Assembly: GCF_003255815.1 (NCBI RefSeq)
Contig: NC_037673.1
Coordinates: 158,992,526 to 159,056,525 of the forward strand
Length of the DNA stretch: 64,000 nt
Source of the DNA: Theropithecus gelada
Lineage: Eukaryota > Chordata > Mammalia > Primates > Cercopithecidae
Direction: 5' to 3'
Of the stretch, positions 11,119-24,091 are shown one piece after another. A model generated the notes under the pieces. It made no database searches and was not told the DNA's origin. It saw only the letters and a list, made by a program, of their open reading frames with translations. The position numbers and the translations under genes were made by a program. Each line of letters begins with the position of its first letter. Position 1 is the first letter of the stretch.

Positions 11119-12324
11119 TTCTCCAATTTTTATATGCTACAAAGAAGCATCTTTGGGTCTATTATTGAATGTGTATGTGTTTTGTTTTTAGGTTTTGTTT
11201 CGTTTTGTTCTTCTATGTTGCTGTGTCTACCATTTTGAAAAGTTGTGTAAGAATTTAGCATGTTGGTGGTTGTAGAAATTTGTGTTATAGATATCTATGA
11301 GCTCTGTGAATCTGCTGCAATTAGTACATGTGACATGAGAGTTCTCAATTATCCACATTATCTTTTCCCTTGAGCAAAGCAATCATAAATATGGTTGGAT
11401 TTTTTTTTTCATTTTGTTCTCCAAGTATCTTTACACTCTTCAAACTTACTGAGAATCTCCAAAGCACTTTTTTTGTGTGTTTAGATGTGTTACAATTAAT
11501 GATATTTACAATATTAAAAATGGAAACTGAAAATTTGTTAAATGTTTACTTATTGATTCATCTGAAGAGATTAATAAATGTGTTCTGGTGGTAATGACAT
11601 CTTAGCAATACGATAAAGTTAGTCATGAGCTCACAGACACCCTAAGGTCTGAGCTCTGTTCCATAGTATGAAAGAACAAAATACAAGATGAAACTGGAAA
11701 ATTAATTTTGTTTGCTGTCATTTACTATGTGAGTCTGAAAAGTTATGAAGTGTGTTAAAATCTCAACAGATTTGCTCAATTTTGATGGGCTTGTTTCCTT
11801 GGTTGGCCATTAACTGCCTTAACCTATAATATCAAGGGTAATTCTCTTTTTATGTGTAATCTGTCAAGATAGCAAAAATTTTGTGTCTTACCAGAATAAT
11901 TTTATCTGCTTTATATTAACTTTATTATTTAAGAAAATAAAACTTCTTCAATTATGAAAGAGCTAAGATTATTTATGATTACATTACCATCTATTTTTAA
12001 GTACTTTATTGTCCTGTCCTGGTTCCGAGCTAAATTTTCAAGTTTCCTGACAAATTTGATTTTGGCTTTCCAGTTCAAATCTTTAATATAAAATGGAATA
12101 AAATAAAATTTTCAGAATATCTCTTACACCTAAAACTGTCTTTGAGATTTCCCAATGGTACCGTGAAACATCATACAGTTTAATTTTTTCACCTTATACA
12201 AAGAAAACTTCTGGGAATAATTAGTGTATTTGATATATTATGATTTATGAGTTTCATTGCAAGAATTGTCAAATAAACACACTGCTCAGCCTTCCAATGG
12301 TTAAATTTTTATCATTAAAATAAC
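11119..12324. other. AT-rich DNA with no recognised feature
   Basis: No gene or clear repeat. The frame at 11370-11594 is a chance frame in AT-rich sequence. Confidence 0.45.
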
Positions 12325-13005
12325 TATAGTCGCTCACCCCATAATGACGTTTCAGTCAGTTATGAACTACATATTTGACAGTGGTTCCATAAGGTTAAAA
12401 TACTGTACTTTTGGCCAGGCACAGTGGCTCATGCCTGTAATCCCAGCACTTTGGGAGGCTGAGGCGAGTGTATCACTTGAGGTTGGGAGTTTGAGACCAG
12501 CCTGGCCAACATGGTGAAACCCCATCTCTACTAAAAGTACAAAATTTAGCCAGGTGTGGTGGTGGCCACCTGTAATCCCAGGTACTCAGGAGGCTGAGGC
12601 AGGAGAGTCACACAAACCTGGGAGGTAGAGGCTGCAGTTAGCCAATATTGTGCCACTGCACTCTAGCCTGGGTAACAGAGTGAGACACTGTCTCAAAATA
12701 AAATAAAATATAAACAAATAAATAAATAAATAAAATACTGTACTTTTACCTTACTTTTTCCATGTCTAGATATGTTTAGAAACACAAATACTTACCACGT
12801 GTTACAATTGCCTGCAGTACTCAGTACAGTAACGTACCATCCAGGTTTGTAGCTTAGAGAAATAGACTATATACTATACAATGTAGGTGTGTGGTAGGAC
12901 ATACCATTTAGGTCTAGGTAAGTACACTCTGTGATGTTCACACAATAAGGAAATTGCCTAACAATATATGTATCAGAGTGTATCCTTTTCATTAAACAAA
13001 GCATG
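12325..13005. mobile_element. DNA-transposon (MITE-like) remnant, split by an Alu
   Basis: The parts at 12325-12412 and 12748-13005 join into one element that I recognise as a dispersed human DNA-transposon sequence: ATAATGACGTTTCAGTCAG near 12341, ACAATTGCCTGCAGTACTC near 12804, AGTACACTCTGTGATGTTC near 12921 and ATTGCCTAACAATATATG near 12953. The family is probably in the Tigger/Tc1-mariner group, but I cannot name it with certainty. No transposase frame is present. Confidence 0.55.
12413..12731 (+). mobile_element. AluS with 16-bp target duplication
   Basis: A dimeric Alu with a (AAAT)-type tail. The 16-base AAAATACTGTACTTTT occurs exactly at 12397-12412 and 12732-12747, so both ends are precise. 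It sits inside the DNA-transposon remnant and is therefore younger than it. Confidence 0.95.
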
Positions 13006-13248
13006 GCTACTTCAGAGATGGCATGTTTTATGGGAAGTCTACAATTATTAGTCAATGCCTTTACTTTCCACATGTCATAACCTCAGAAACACTGAAATAA
13101 ATAGCAAGCAATAGTTCTGCCATGTTTTTGTGTATTTGTATATAGGTGTATAAGTGTGATTGGCCCGATGATATTAGGCAACAACAGTAAAGTGTTATCA
13201 GTCATAAATTCAGTTATTATTTAAAATGTTTATATGACCATAACCTCC

Positions 13249-13538
13249 TTTTTTTTTTTTTTTTTTTTTTTTGAGACAGAGTGTCACTCTATCCTCCAGG
13301 CTGGAGTGCAGTGGCGTGATCTCGGCTCACTGCAAGCTCTGCCTCCTGGGTTCAAGCGATTTTTATGCCTCAGCCTCCCGAGTAGCTGGGATTACATGCG
13401 CTTGTCTCCATGCCTGACTAATTTTTGTATTTTTGGTAGAGTTGGGGTTTTGCCATATTGGCCAGGCTGGTCTTAAACTCCTGACCTCAGGTGATCCGCC
13501 TGCCTCGGCCTCCCAGAGTGCTGGGATTACACATGTGA
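13249..13538 (-). mobile_element. AluS, slightly 5'-truncated
   Basis: Minus-strand Alu with a 25-base T run (13249-13273) and body to ATTACACATGTGA at 13538. The last ~16 bases of the Alu 5' end are missing. Flanks ATAACCTCCTT and ATAACCTCATTT form an imperfect target duplication, so the truncation happened at insertion. Confidence 0.9.
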
Positions 13539-14430
13539 ATAACCTCATTTCCTTAATTTGGATCTAGCGTCATCTAGGCCAATACTTTCTATCTGATGAT
13601 TCACGTCAATATTAACAATTGAGTTGGTTTTGTTTTGTCTTTTGCTAAAAATGCAGATAATTAGAATTTTCATCAAACTTACTAAACTTCTTGATAGTAT
13701 CATATAGTGCTTGATATATATTCTTACTAAGGGCTTGGTATATTCTTGGGATGTGGTAATATATTGTTTTAAGATTATTATAGTTACATCTCAAAATATT
13801 TTTCTTCATAAAAATTGTTTATTCATTTTTACAAAATAAATGTAATATTCACTATATTCTTGGAAAATATCTTTAATCATTATGTCTACAGGCATTTTGT
13901 CGAAACCTTTTTTGGTTTAACCTTATTTTCTTCTTTATTTCACAAGCCACGGCATCCATCTAATTTCCTTGTCAGTTGCATTATTCTTGTCATGAATTCT
14001 CATCAGACTTTTCACTTTTGAAAATTATCAGTAATAAATTTATCACAGCCATTTTACATCTCTGTCTTCTACAGATAGGTTTTGTTTTATTCTGATCTTT
14101 CTGCAAATGTTGTATAATCAGCTACAGGCCAGAGTCTTTCTGGTACTTAAAGAAGGACTGACTCAGAAACCTGTGAAAAAGGGGTATAACAGGTATTTCC
14201 AATAACCATTTCATGGAAAACTAGATTTTTGAGTATAGGTTTCCGATTTCTGATGGCATCCCTTAGACAACTTTAATACCATATGGGGGTACTGAGTAAG
14301 AATTTCTGCAGCTGAAAAGCAGAGAGGTTCATGAGACTGCTAACCTAAGACCCAGTGGAACCAGAATTAATTATATGGGATTGAATAAACTGACAATGGA
14401 TTGCTATAGCTTTATTTTTTATATTGCTGG
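13539..14430. other. AT-rich DNA with no recognised feature
   Basis: No gene or repeat identified. The 68-codon frame at 13815-14021 lacks any recognisable feature. Confidence 0.45.
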
Positions 14431-14530
14431 CATTTTAATATATATTACATATATATTCTCCACATAAACATATATTTATATATAAATAAAATATATGTCA
14501 ATATATATAGTACATATATATTCAAATATC
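14431..14530. repeat. AT-rich low-complexity (TATA)n-like stretch
   Basis: Irregular ATATAT tracts, partly self-complementary. They look like decayed dinucleotide repeat. Confidence 0.8.
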
Positions 14531-16775
14531 CTTTGCTATTTGTTAGACACACATACAAACTTTGTTACTGTGCTGTGTGCAAATCATAACAATTTAATCA
14601 TTTAATAGACTCTGCACTGGTAAGCTAAGGGAAAACTTTTAAATGATATATTTTCCCTGACATCCAGAAATCCAGAAACTCTAATTGAGTCTCCTTCCTA
14701 TTCATAGCAGTGCAGTTATTTGCATACATTCATGAAAAATTTGTCTCCCTTCTTTTCAGGGCACAATTGGAAAGTTGGTTATGCAACCCAAGACTTGTCA
14801 GAATGTCATATTCAAAAATGATGCTTTTTCATTCAGGTTTGACCAGGCCACTTCTAAGGCAATTTATGGAACCTTTTCTTACAAAGCCGTCCCGGGAAAC
14901 CGTAGCCAGGTATCTCGCTTACAGGATCCAGACTTACAGGTGGTAACACAAGTCACTCCCAGAGATTCCAGGAAATGGCATATTTGGGGGCCTTGAAAAG
15001 AGAAGAACTTGCCAAAATTTATACTCTTTGTAGGTGAAATCTAGTGGAGATAATTTCTTGGGCTTGTCTTCCTAGCTTCAGGACAGCAATAGAGGAATTA
15101 AAAGGTCCAATCTGAGACTCCTTATGAAAACATCCAGGGAGGCAACTTAAGAAGGCCTGCATAGAAATTTACACTCTTTCTGCTCTTATGTAAACAATCA
15201 AGTTAAAACTGCTAAGACTGGTAGCTTTATTTTGTGACCAAATAAAAACATCGTTCTATGAGGGTTTTGTTTGTTTGTTTGTTTGCTTTCTTTTGTTTCT
15301 ATTATAAGGGGAGAGACTACATGAAAAAATCTGAGCTGCAGTAAACACTATACACCACCTGAAGCAAATCTTTCTGATTATCTGATTCCATTTTACGAGA
15401 GCTATCATAGTGCTTTGTAAGTTGTAAATAACTGATAGCAGTGCAGCATAATTCTTCAGGAAGGAAAAGAAGCCATGAGCGCCATGTCAGCTATTCCCAC
15501 CTAGAGAAGCAAGAACAAAGATTTTCCTCCCACTAATTCAGAACACAGGTCCTAGCCTGCCCAGACTTCTGATTTTCTCTTTTGAGAGTATGTGACCTTC
15601 AGTGTTCCTACTATCCCAAGCACAGTCTAGTTGGATAGGGCCTGGGCTCTGCTCAGAGGCTGACGCTGCTTTGTTTCAGGGAAACTTGCTGAGATTACCG
15701 TGTTCTCCTCCGACAGTTCTGTGGTAACAGATGCCTGATCCTTTGTCTGGATTTACATTTTCAAAGAGTCTGTCCCTTCTGGAGCAGGAACTGAGATGTC
15801 TTTCTCAACAGGGTCTCCGTTCTGGGAAGATGGCTTGCCTTCACTCTGGTGAGGGAGGTTCCCAACCCTGCACTCCCTTCTGGAGGCTCTCCTGATTTGA
15901 ACTCTTCCTTTTCTGCTTCTTTGGTCTAAATTTAGGTGCTGGCTCTTTCCTAGAAACTGAAACTCAGGAGATCCCATCTCCTTCTCCCTTCAGTGTGCCC
16001 CCTCTGCCCTCCAGATCTCCAGTTCAGTCACCCTATGCCAGATTTGGTCTTTGACACTGGGTGTGAAGTTGGAAATGTTGTTTGCTCTCTTCTCAGTGTG
16101 ATGTGCCTCTGCATGCCCATGGCCAGGATGACAGTGAGAACATCTCAAGGCTGTCTGGCCCTCCCCACCCCCATGTGTGGGTTAGTAAGAGCACTATGCA
16201 GGGTGGGTAGCACCATCTTTTACAATCACCTGTTCTCCATGATCTTAATGCTTTGTTCCAAAGAACTGGGAAACCTTGGCTATGGAGTCTACTCCTGAAC
16301 CAGGGGTGTCTGAGAAGGGGAAGGTGACCTGGTAAAGTGGCTATGACTCAGTATCTCTCGTCTGATACAATTATATAAATTTAAAAACTTTGATAAGTCT
16401 TTCTATTTCTTCTACCTACAGTCATACATTAACCGGGTCTAGCTTTACTCCTGGGAGGTTTTGGCTTTCACTTCACAATTTTCAAGGTCTTCAAAGACTG
16501 GAGTTTTTCAAGAAATTTTTACTTATTTCTAAATCTTCACATTCTTAGGAATTTTTCTGTTCTCCACTCCAGCTTCTCCATATAATCTGGTCTTGCTTTG
16601 GATCAACCCAGATGTAGAACTCAGTCCCAACTTGAATTTTATCTGACATAATCCACCTTCCCAAAAAACGTGAATGAGAAGAAAAATATCCTGGATTGAA
16701 TATACCATAAGAGTGACAAAGAGGGAGGGAGGTACTAACACACCCAGTGCAGGAGGGAGGTGCTAGCACACCCCA
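14531..16775. other. Unassigned block, richer in GC than its surroundings
   Basis: 14640-16330 is less AT-rich than its neighbours and contains several 60-100 codon frames, including overlapping ones at 14710-14946 and 14775-14996 and one at 15993-16298. None shows a domain I recognise. 15090-15250 has the feel of an old retroviral LTR or internal region (AATAAAAACATCG near 15241, then GTTT repeats at 15267-15287), but I could not match a family. It may be one or more diverged ERV pieces or single-copy DNA. Confidence 0.35.
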
Positions 16776-18632
16776 TGGATACATAGACCAATGGAGCAGA
16801 ATAGAAAACCTAGAAACAAGCCACTGTATTTACAGCCAATTGATTTGCAACAAACATGCTAAGAACACACAATGGAGTAAGGACAGACTCTTCATTCAAT
16901 AAAACTGGATATCCACATGCAGAAAAATAAAATTTAACCCTTATCTGTCACCACATAAAAAAACTAAAAATGGATTAAATACTTAAACGTAAGATCCAAA
17001 ACTGTGAAACTGCTAGAAGAAAACTTAGGGGATAAGCTTTATAATATTGGTCTAGGCAATGATTCTCTGGATATCACCCCAAAAGCACAGGCAACAAAAG
17101 CAAAAACAGACAGATGAGATTATATCAAGCTAAAAAGCTTTTGTACAGCAAAGAAAACAATCAGCAGAGTGAAGAGACAACCTACAGAATGAGATCAAAT
17201 GTTTGAAACTCTACATTTCATAAAAGGTTAATATCCAAAACTCTAAGAAATTCAAACGCTTCAATAGCACAAAAATAGGTAACCAAGTTTTAAAAATGGA
17301 CAAAAGACCTAAATAGATATTTCTCAAAAGAAGACATATGAATAGCCAACAGGTATGTAAAAAAATACTCAACATCACTAATTATTGGTGAAATGGAAAT
17401 CAAAACCGCAATTAAATATGGCCTTACCTCCTGTTATAATGGCTGTTACCAAAACACAAAAACTAGCAAATGTTGACAAGAATGTGAAAAAAGGGAACTC
17501 TAAAACACTGCTGGTAGAAATGAAAATAAGTATAGTCATTATGGAAAACAATATGGAGTGTCCTCAAAAAAGTAAAAATAGAACTACCTTATGATCCAGC
17601 AACCCCACTAGTGGGTTTCTATCCAAAGGAAATAAAAATCATTATGTTGAAAAGAAATATGCACTCTCATGTTTATCACAGCACTATTCGCAATAGTCAA
17701 GATTTGAAATCAACCTAAGTATCTACTGATGGATGAAAGGATGAAGAAAATGTGGTGTATATACACAATGGAATACTATTTAGCCATGAAAAGAACAGAA
17801 TCCTGTCATTTGCAACAAGAGGATGAACCTGAATGACAATATGTTAAGTGAAATATGCCATATACAAAAAGACAATTACCATATAACTTCATGCCAATGT
17901 GAAATCTAAAAAAGTTGGTATCATAGAAGTAGAGAGTACATTGGTAGTTTGCCAGAGGTTGAAGTGGTTTGGAAGGAGGAGAGATTGAAGGTATGTTTGT
18001 CAAAGGATGTATATTTGTAGTTATACAGCAGAAATGAGATACATTGTACAGCATTGTAACTACAGTAAATGACAATATGTTATTTTCTTAAATAGGGCTA
18101 AGAGAATGCCTGTTAAGTGTTCTCACCACACACACACAAAATGATTCTACATAACATAGTAACGTTTATTAGTTAGATAGATTTAACAATTTTACAATGC
18201 ATATACACCTTAAAACATCATGTTGTGGCTGGGGTTGGTGGCTCACGCCTGTAATCCCAGCATTTTGGGAGGCCAAGAAGGGCAGATCACCTGAGTTCGG
18301 GAGTTCAAGACCAACCTGACCAACATGGAGAAACCCTGTCTCTACTAAAAAAAAAAAAAAAAAAAAAAAAAATTAGCTGCGTGTGGTTGCACATGCCTGT
18401 AATCCCAGCTACTGTGAGGCTGAGGCAGGAGAATTGTTTGAACCCAGGAGGCGGAGGTTGCAATGAGCCAAGCCAAGATCACGCCATTGCACTCCAGCCT
18501 GGGCAACAAGAGTGAAACTCCGTCTCAAAAATAAGTAAGTAAGTAAGTAAGTAAGTAAATAAATAAATAAATAAATCATGTTGTAGACAACAAATACATA
18601 AAATTTTATATCTCAATTTAAAATAAGCAAAC
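16776..18632 (+). mobile_element. L1 LINE, 5'-truncated (ORF2 end and 3' UTR), split by an Alu
   Basis: Clear L1 ORF2 sequence from ATAGACCAATGGAGCAGAAT near 16785, through AGCTTTTGTACAGCAAAGAA near 17136, TATACACAATGGAATACTAT near 17759 and GAATGACAATATGTTAAGTG near 17832, to an L1M-type 3' UTR (ACACACACACAAAATGAT near 18128). Its tail resumes after the Alu at 18585. Stops and indels break ORF2 everywhere, so no reverse transcriptase can be made. Start and family (old L1PB/L1MA or L1M) are approximate. Confidence 0.88.
18227..18574 (+). mobile_element. AluS with expanded internal A tract
   Basis: Full Alu inserted in the L1 3' UTR. The 10-base ATCATGTTGT flanks it at 18217-18226 and 18575-18584. 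The middle A-rich linker has grown to ~25 A (18347-18371) and the tail is a compound (AAGT)n(AAAT)n run. Confidence 0.94.
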
Positions 18633-19959
18633 TAAAAAAATTATAATTGTGATTATTATGTGTGTATATGTGTGCATGTGTGTGGGTGCACACATGTATG
18701 GTTTGTGTACTTCTAGAAAGGAAATCATGCATTTTCTTCTCCCTTTTTATGCTTACGTAAGAAGCATTTGACAATGAACGATAACTATTTTGCAAAAATA
18801 AGCCTGGATTCTATGCAGTCATGGCCTATATGAGTATTTGAGGACCCTGAGGAAAGGGTTCAAGTACAGGTGGTTTATTTGGGAGGTGACCCCAGAGGCA
18901 CTGGTAGAGGAGCAGTAGTCCCCACTGGGATAAAGCTGGGAGTCAGTGTGGCACATGTGACTCAGTGCCATCCCACAGGAGAGATCACTGGCTGGGGGCT
19001 GCTCCTACAAGATGTTAACTCTCTGGCCCTTCAAGGGACCTGGGTAAAGAAGGTTCTGGCAGCCAGAGAGAATCCTCAGGGAGTGAAAAGCCAGTTGTGC
19101 CTGACAGTCATAATGCCTGAGTGAGTCTGGGCAGGAAGCTTCAAATCAGCTTCAAGTACTGTGACATGTACTCAGAGTGGTGTGCGTTCCATCATTACTT
19201 CCTGTGGTCTTCTCTTGTTTTTCAGAGGTTACAGTTGTGTTTTCTCTCTCTATTTCCCTCATCCAGTCACTCCTGAGTGTTGAGGCTACTCAGGACTTCC
19301 AGACAGAATCTTCTAGAAAAGGAGGAATCCTCTGAGGCCAGTTTCGAGGTCGTGTAGCATTCATTTGTGTTTGCCTACACGGAGGTATCTGGCTTCCAGT
19401 AAGCCCCTCAGTTTTTATTAGAGGATGCTCCTCCCCCATGCAAACAGTCTCAGTTTATGTGAATCAGGATGGACACAGCGGATTTAAATCAGGACAGTTT
19501 AAATAACAACAGGATACGTCCTAGGGTCTTTGTTAAGAATACCAGAAAAGGTATCCACCTTTTTTGCTCTGGAGCTAAAGTTGGAAAGATTTTCCCCCGG
19601 TATCTCTGTCTACCATTGTGTGACAATAGGGAGAGGTCCTCTCTGGGAATTGGTCAGGTCAGTACAGTGAAGAGAGCTGAGTTCAAGAGAGAAGTAAGGT
19701 CCTGAACTATCATTTGGGAGTGGGAACATTTCTCAGCCTGGTGTAGGACCCAGACCTACACCTCTATTATCAGGACATCCAGAAATAAATTAGTTGGAGT
19801 AAAATTTTTGGATTTTAAATTCAGAGGTTTCCTAAATGCAACATTTAATGACAGGCTATTATAATATAGGAAGTAATAGTAACAACCTATTGAAGACATT
19901 TTCAGCAATAGGGAAATCTTTGGAAACCAGAAACTGGGGTGACCTTTCGTGAATTTCTT
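18633..19959. other. Unassigned, repeat-like in parts
   Basis: 18655-18700 is a short GT-rich run. 18850-19140 and 19200-19740 are GC-richer and look like diverged interspersed repeat, but I could not match a family. Frames at 18870-19124 and 19469-19705 have no domain I can name. Confidence 0.35.
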
Positions 19960-20105
19960 AAATTTTAGTGCCTCAGTTTTCTCAATATTAAACTGAAATA
20001 AACCCTGTATGTACCATATAGAAGGGCTGTGAGGGTTAAGTAACCTAATAAACATTTTGCAAAGATCTTGGCACATGGTATTATTATCTCAGTAAGGGCT
20101 GCATC
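19960..20105 (+). mobile_element. MIR SINE, 3' half
   Basis: GTGCCTCAGTTTTCTCAATA near 19968, GGGCTGTGAGGGTTAAGTAA near 20023 and ATCTTGGCACATGGTATTAT near 20066 follow the MIR 3' half in order. The next 100 bases end in GCTGGTTGAATGAAC, which may be an L2 tail. Confidence 0.65.
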
Positions 20106-20234
20106 TATGTCCAGTATTCATTTGTGGAACCACTAAAATTCTAGTGCCAACTATACTTTATTCATAGTAAGTTGTTAACAGATAAATGCTGGTTGAATGA
20201 ACAGAGGGAAGAAAGTAGACATAATATTCAAAAT

Positions 20235-20640
20235 ATTTAACAAGGTGGCTGAATAGACACAGGTAGCATATACCTCCTACATGGAGAGAAAGCAGAATAG
20301 CAAGTAGATACTCATATTTTGAACAGAATATCTAGGAGATAATATTAGGATTCCCCAGAGAAGAGATGGGAAGCACAAGAAGTAAGTAAGGAGAGAGTTT
20401 GAGGCAGCTTGCCCACACAGGAGCTGACTGAGATCTGAGAGAGGCTCCTGGACCTGGGGAAACAGAAAGAGAGAAACTCCCAGGCCTGAGACATGGGCGT
20501 TTACCATCTTGGCTATGGGAGAAACCCTTGACTTACTAGGCCCCTGAACCTTACATATAGAGTTGCCTAAAGATTGCACAGAGATATTGCTCCAAAAAGG
20601 TAACTCACATAGAATCCCTCAGGTATTCAAGGCTGGTATG
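20235..20640 (+). mobile_element. Possible L1 5' UTR fragment
   Basis: The opening AAGGTGGCTGAATAGACACA (20243-20262) resembles the start of old primate L1 5' UTRs, and the G/A-rich text after it fits. No ORF1 follows, so only the 5' end would remain. Assignment is tentative. Confidence 0.42.
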
Positions 20641-21439
20641 TAGCCTCAGTTGGAAGCCATTTTGAAAGCCTGGGTATAGGGGTAGCATATATCCAGGTGG
20701 ATGTAGGGGCAGCAGAGCAAGACTCCATCTCAAAAAATAAATTTAAAAAAAGCAAAAATAAAAAATAAAAGTTAACAGAATACATTTCCTTGATTTCATG
20801 ACTCTTTATAGAGACTTCTACTTCTGAGAAAAGACTCATGACTTGACATCCCCCTGAATGGTCAATATCACAAGAAGTCACTTGCCTGTGCTCTATAATT
20901 CTATTGCTAAGAGCATGCTTTGAGACTATATGCTAGGTATATGCATGACACTTCACAGAAGTAATCTGTTTGGAGAGTCCTTCAACATGAGCTGTGTGAT
21001 TTTACTGTTCTTTATTAATTATGACCCCTTTGATAAATACAATATTTAATGTACTCCTTCATTCACCAAGCCAAAGATTGACTATTACTGAGAACAACAG
21101 AGTTTAAGGACTGACTCTATGTCCCACAGAAAGGTCAAAGTAGAACTAGAATACAAACCCATCTTTTCCCACCACTAGTTCTCTAAAACATGTAAGCATA
21201 TGTCTGCTGTAGGACAGACTATACCAGTATAACAACAACAACAACAAAAACCCGTGTTTTCATCTGTTAATCAATTCAAGAACTCAAGGACACACTCATA
21301 AAACTGAATACTATTTTTTGTCATCTCATTATATCCAGGTTATTTTCCCAAATTCACATCTGCCCAAAATATCTATCTTCTTTTTACCTTAGAACCTCTC
21401 GATATGTCCTCAGGCAATAGAAATTGATTTCCTTAAACA
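20641..21439. other. No recognised feature
   Basis: Contains a short (CAA)n at 21231-21252 and an Alu-end-like GACTCCATCTCAAAAAATAA at 20720, too short to call. Confidence 0.45.
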
Positions 21440-21560
21440 TTCATGATTTTATTTAACAAATATTTGTTTAGTGCCTGAAAGCACAAGCCACTGGGCCAAG
21501 ACTGATTAAAGAAAAACACAATGAGGATCACAGTTCTCCTGCAACAAGAACATCAATAAT
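21440..21560 (-). mobile_element. L2 3' end, minus
   Basis: ATTTAACAAATATTTGTTTA near 21451, then AGTGCCTGAAAGCACAAGCC and a decayed GATACA-type continuation, the reverse of the L2 tail. Confidence 0.55.
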
Positions 21561-23159
21561 AAAATTGTAACATTCAACTTTCCTATTTGCCAAAGTCAAC
21601 AGACAAGCTTACATCAGTCAACTGGTGAGTCAAAATTGTTTATTCCCAGAATAGACACTTTGTTTCATCCATGATAGGCCCTTGATGGAGCAGAACAGAA
21701 TCATATTTGACATTCATTGGATTTGGCAATGGTCATCACTGCTTAATCAGTTACTCTTAAGTATTCTTCATCTGTCATTATTGTGTCTAAATTACAAACA
21801 AGTCAAGGATTAACAATTACCAAGTACTTTGGGATTTAATCAAAATAAACCCAATGGGGTACATCATTAACATCTCAATTCCACAATCTTCCCTTTCATT
21901 GTACTTCCGATAATAATTGCCCCAACCTAGCAGATAAATACCTCTGAGTTATTTTTTCTTTCTCATTTATTAACAACCACAAGACCACATTTCCTTACAG
22001 ATGAACCATACATCTTCAGTTTGTGATTGTATTCCCTTAGTGTACAAAGGAACTGAGCAGGAATTAGGAAATATAAGGTAAACATTCTGGCTGAAAGAAT
22101 AATTACTCTATTGATTTTCTGCTTAATGCCACAAAATGCCTTTGTTTCTAAAATTCCCCCTCTCTTCTGCCAAATATTAACAAGAAAATGACCTTTGCAT
22201 TACTTCAAACTAAATCATACATCATATTATTTCAACTGCTTTATAAAAGGTCAAAAAACATTTTCCAGTATAAAGATTGGTAGTCGAGAAGGCAACATAC
22301 GTATATTTTTAATTATACTGTTTAAATATACATATACACACCTACAAGGTAATCATTCATTCTGAAACATCCTTTGCCATGACTTTGAAAAAACTGGAAA
22401 ATACTTAAATTCCTCAAAGACATTGCACAAGTCTTTTATTTTTTTCATACTTTCTAGAGCACATATTGTCAGCAAGGACTACCAGAAAGTTGTACCATAA
22501 TTGCTAACTACCTACATATGATGAAAAGAAAATTAAATAATCCATTATCTACAGAATATAAGCTACTTAGTAGTTACAGTTCTTAAACTTGTACTTTAAT
22601 ATTAATGTAGATAGCATAATATAATTATAGTAAAATATATCTAGAATATAATAACACAATAATACATTTTATACTATCTTATAAATATGTATAATATACT
22701 ACATAAGATATAGTATAATATAAAGTCCAAAGTTTTTACCACTAATATAATACCAACAAGTTGTCTAAATAAATTTATGTTTATGGATACCTACACTTTC
22801 TTCACAAACAGTTTAAAAAACTGCTGAAGGGATAGAACCAACCTAGTTTATTCTCAGATAAATCTACACAATGTCTATTTTTTAAACTACAGATTATAGA
22901 AAGAAGAGCAAAGGTATTATTACATCATGACTTTCTATGGAAATGAAAACATATCTTCAGTTTTCATGTCAAAACCTCTTGTTATTTAAATTATCTTTCA
23001 CAGTATATAACTTCTTGGAGATAAAAAAAAAAAGTAAGTTATTTGGATTAAATATCAGGGTTTTTGAGGGAGATACAGGTATGTGAAAATATAGCAGAGC
23101 TAATAAGAGGTAATTCCTGTGACCAGAAATCGATGTGCTGAAATGGATTTTAAATCACA
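21561..23159. other. AT-rich DNA with no recognised feature
   Basis: 22560-22740 is very AT-rich with irregular TATAAT tracts. No gene or clear repeat elsewhere. Confidence 0.5.
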
Positions 23160-23716
23160 GAAGTACTCAAATCTACTGTATAGTTAAGACGTGAGCACAG
23201 CAAGCAACAGAAAGCAGCTCTGGCAGCTGCATGCAAAAGAGTGGTGCTGGACAGTTCTCTAAGTGACCTTGAACGGACCCGGTTTTCTCCTTTTTCACAT
23301 TTGTAGACCTCAAGAGTAACTGGAATGTGCTGGGAATGCAATATCCTAAGATAGAGAAGAACTGGCCAGAATAGCTCAAGTTCTGTTCCAGTCCCTACTA
23401 GAAAAAGGGTCTGCTTTCGCCTGTTAGCCCAGGATGTCATGTTGCCCTCTGTTATAAAACCTGGACTGGGATGGTTTCTGGGGTTCCTCAGCTCTGGTGC
23501 AAGTGAGACATACACTGAGGAAATGCCATCCACCATGGCAGCCTCCCTGGGCCATGGAAGACTGGCTGGCTCTGAATCCTAGGCCTCTCTTGTTCCTTGC
23601 TGCCTATCTGTTTGCAATAAATCCAATCGGCTTCATTAACTTGTTTTGTGTGAGTGTGTTCTGTCTCACTAGACTTAGACAAGTTGGTATCTGGTGCACA
23701 GTGACCTTGCTTCACA
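23160..23716 (+). repeat. 5' LTR of the endogenous retrovirus
   Basis: Aligns with the 3' LTR from ACAGTTCTCT (23249; partner near 27875) to TGCTTCACA at its end. TATAAAAC at 23453-23460 and AATAAA at 23617-23622 are intact, 164 bases apart, and the 3' LTR has the same spacing. The left end is uncertain because similarity fades before 23200. Confidence 0.75.
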
Positions 23717-23720
23717 AAGA

Positions 23721-23738
23721 TGGCGAACTGAGCAGTGT
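23721..23738 (+). other. Primer-binding site, tRNA-Ser-like
   Basis: TGGCGAACTGAGCAGTGT begins four bases after the LTR end. By eye 12 of 18 positions agree with the complement of a mammalian tRNA-Ser 3' end, including the first five (TGGCG). A serine primer is the trait that named HERV-S. Confidence 0.55.
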
Positions 23739-23857
23739 CCTCCTTGATAAAATCATGGCGTCCTGGTGAAGCTAGAAAGACAATAACCTCCAGGATCTGA
23801 CCCAAGAGAAAATGTCAGCCTGGGGATGTAGGGACTAGACATGCAACTAGATGAGTT

Positions 23858-24091
23858 ATGGGAAAGGAAGTGCAAAAAATGGGACATAGGTCACTCCCAG
23901 TGGATGTGAATGAATTGGCTGCATGGATTGAGGCAAAGAAAAGGGAATATGGAAACGGGGAAGCACAGAATACAATTCTCTGGTTGTCAGACATACATGT
24001 GATCACTCATTCCTGGGACCAGAGGGCTCAAAAAGTAAATGCTCATAAAGACCCTGAGGCATTTGAGAGGGAACCAACATGTGCAACTTGA
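23858..24091 (+). pseudogene. Gag-position remnant
   Basis: A 77-codon open piece rich in charged residues, lying where gag should begin, 140 bases after the 5' LTR. I recognise no capsid or zinc-finger motif in it. Its assignment rests on position only. Confidence 0.4.

Noticed and set aside
18655..18700. (GT)n microsatellite
   Set aside because: Only short interrupted TGTG runs, too degenerate to list as a repeat of its own.
20712..20770. Alu right-end-like text (GACTCCATCTCAAAAAATAA)
   Set aside because: Only about 30 bases agree and no Alu body precedes it. It may be coincidence in an A-rich stretch.
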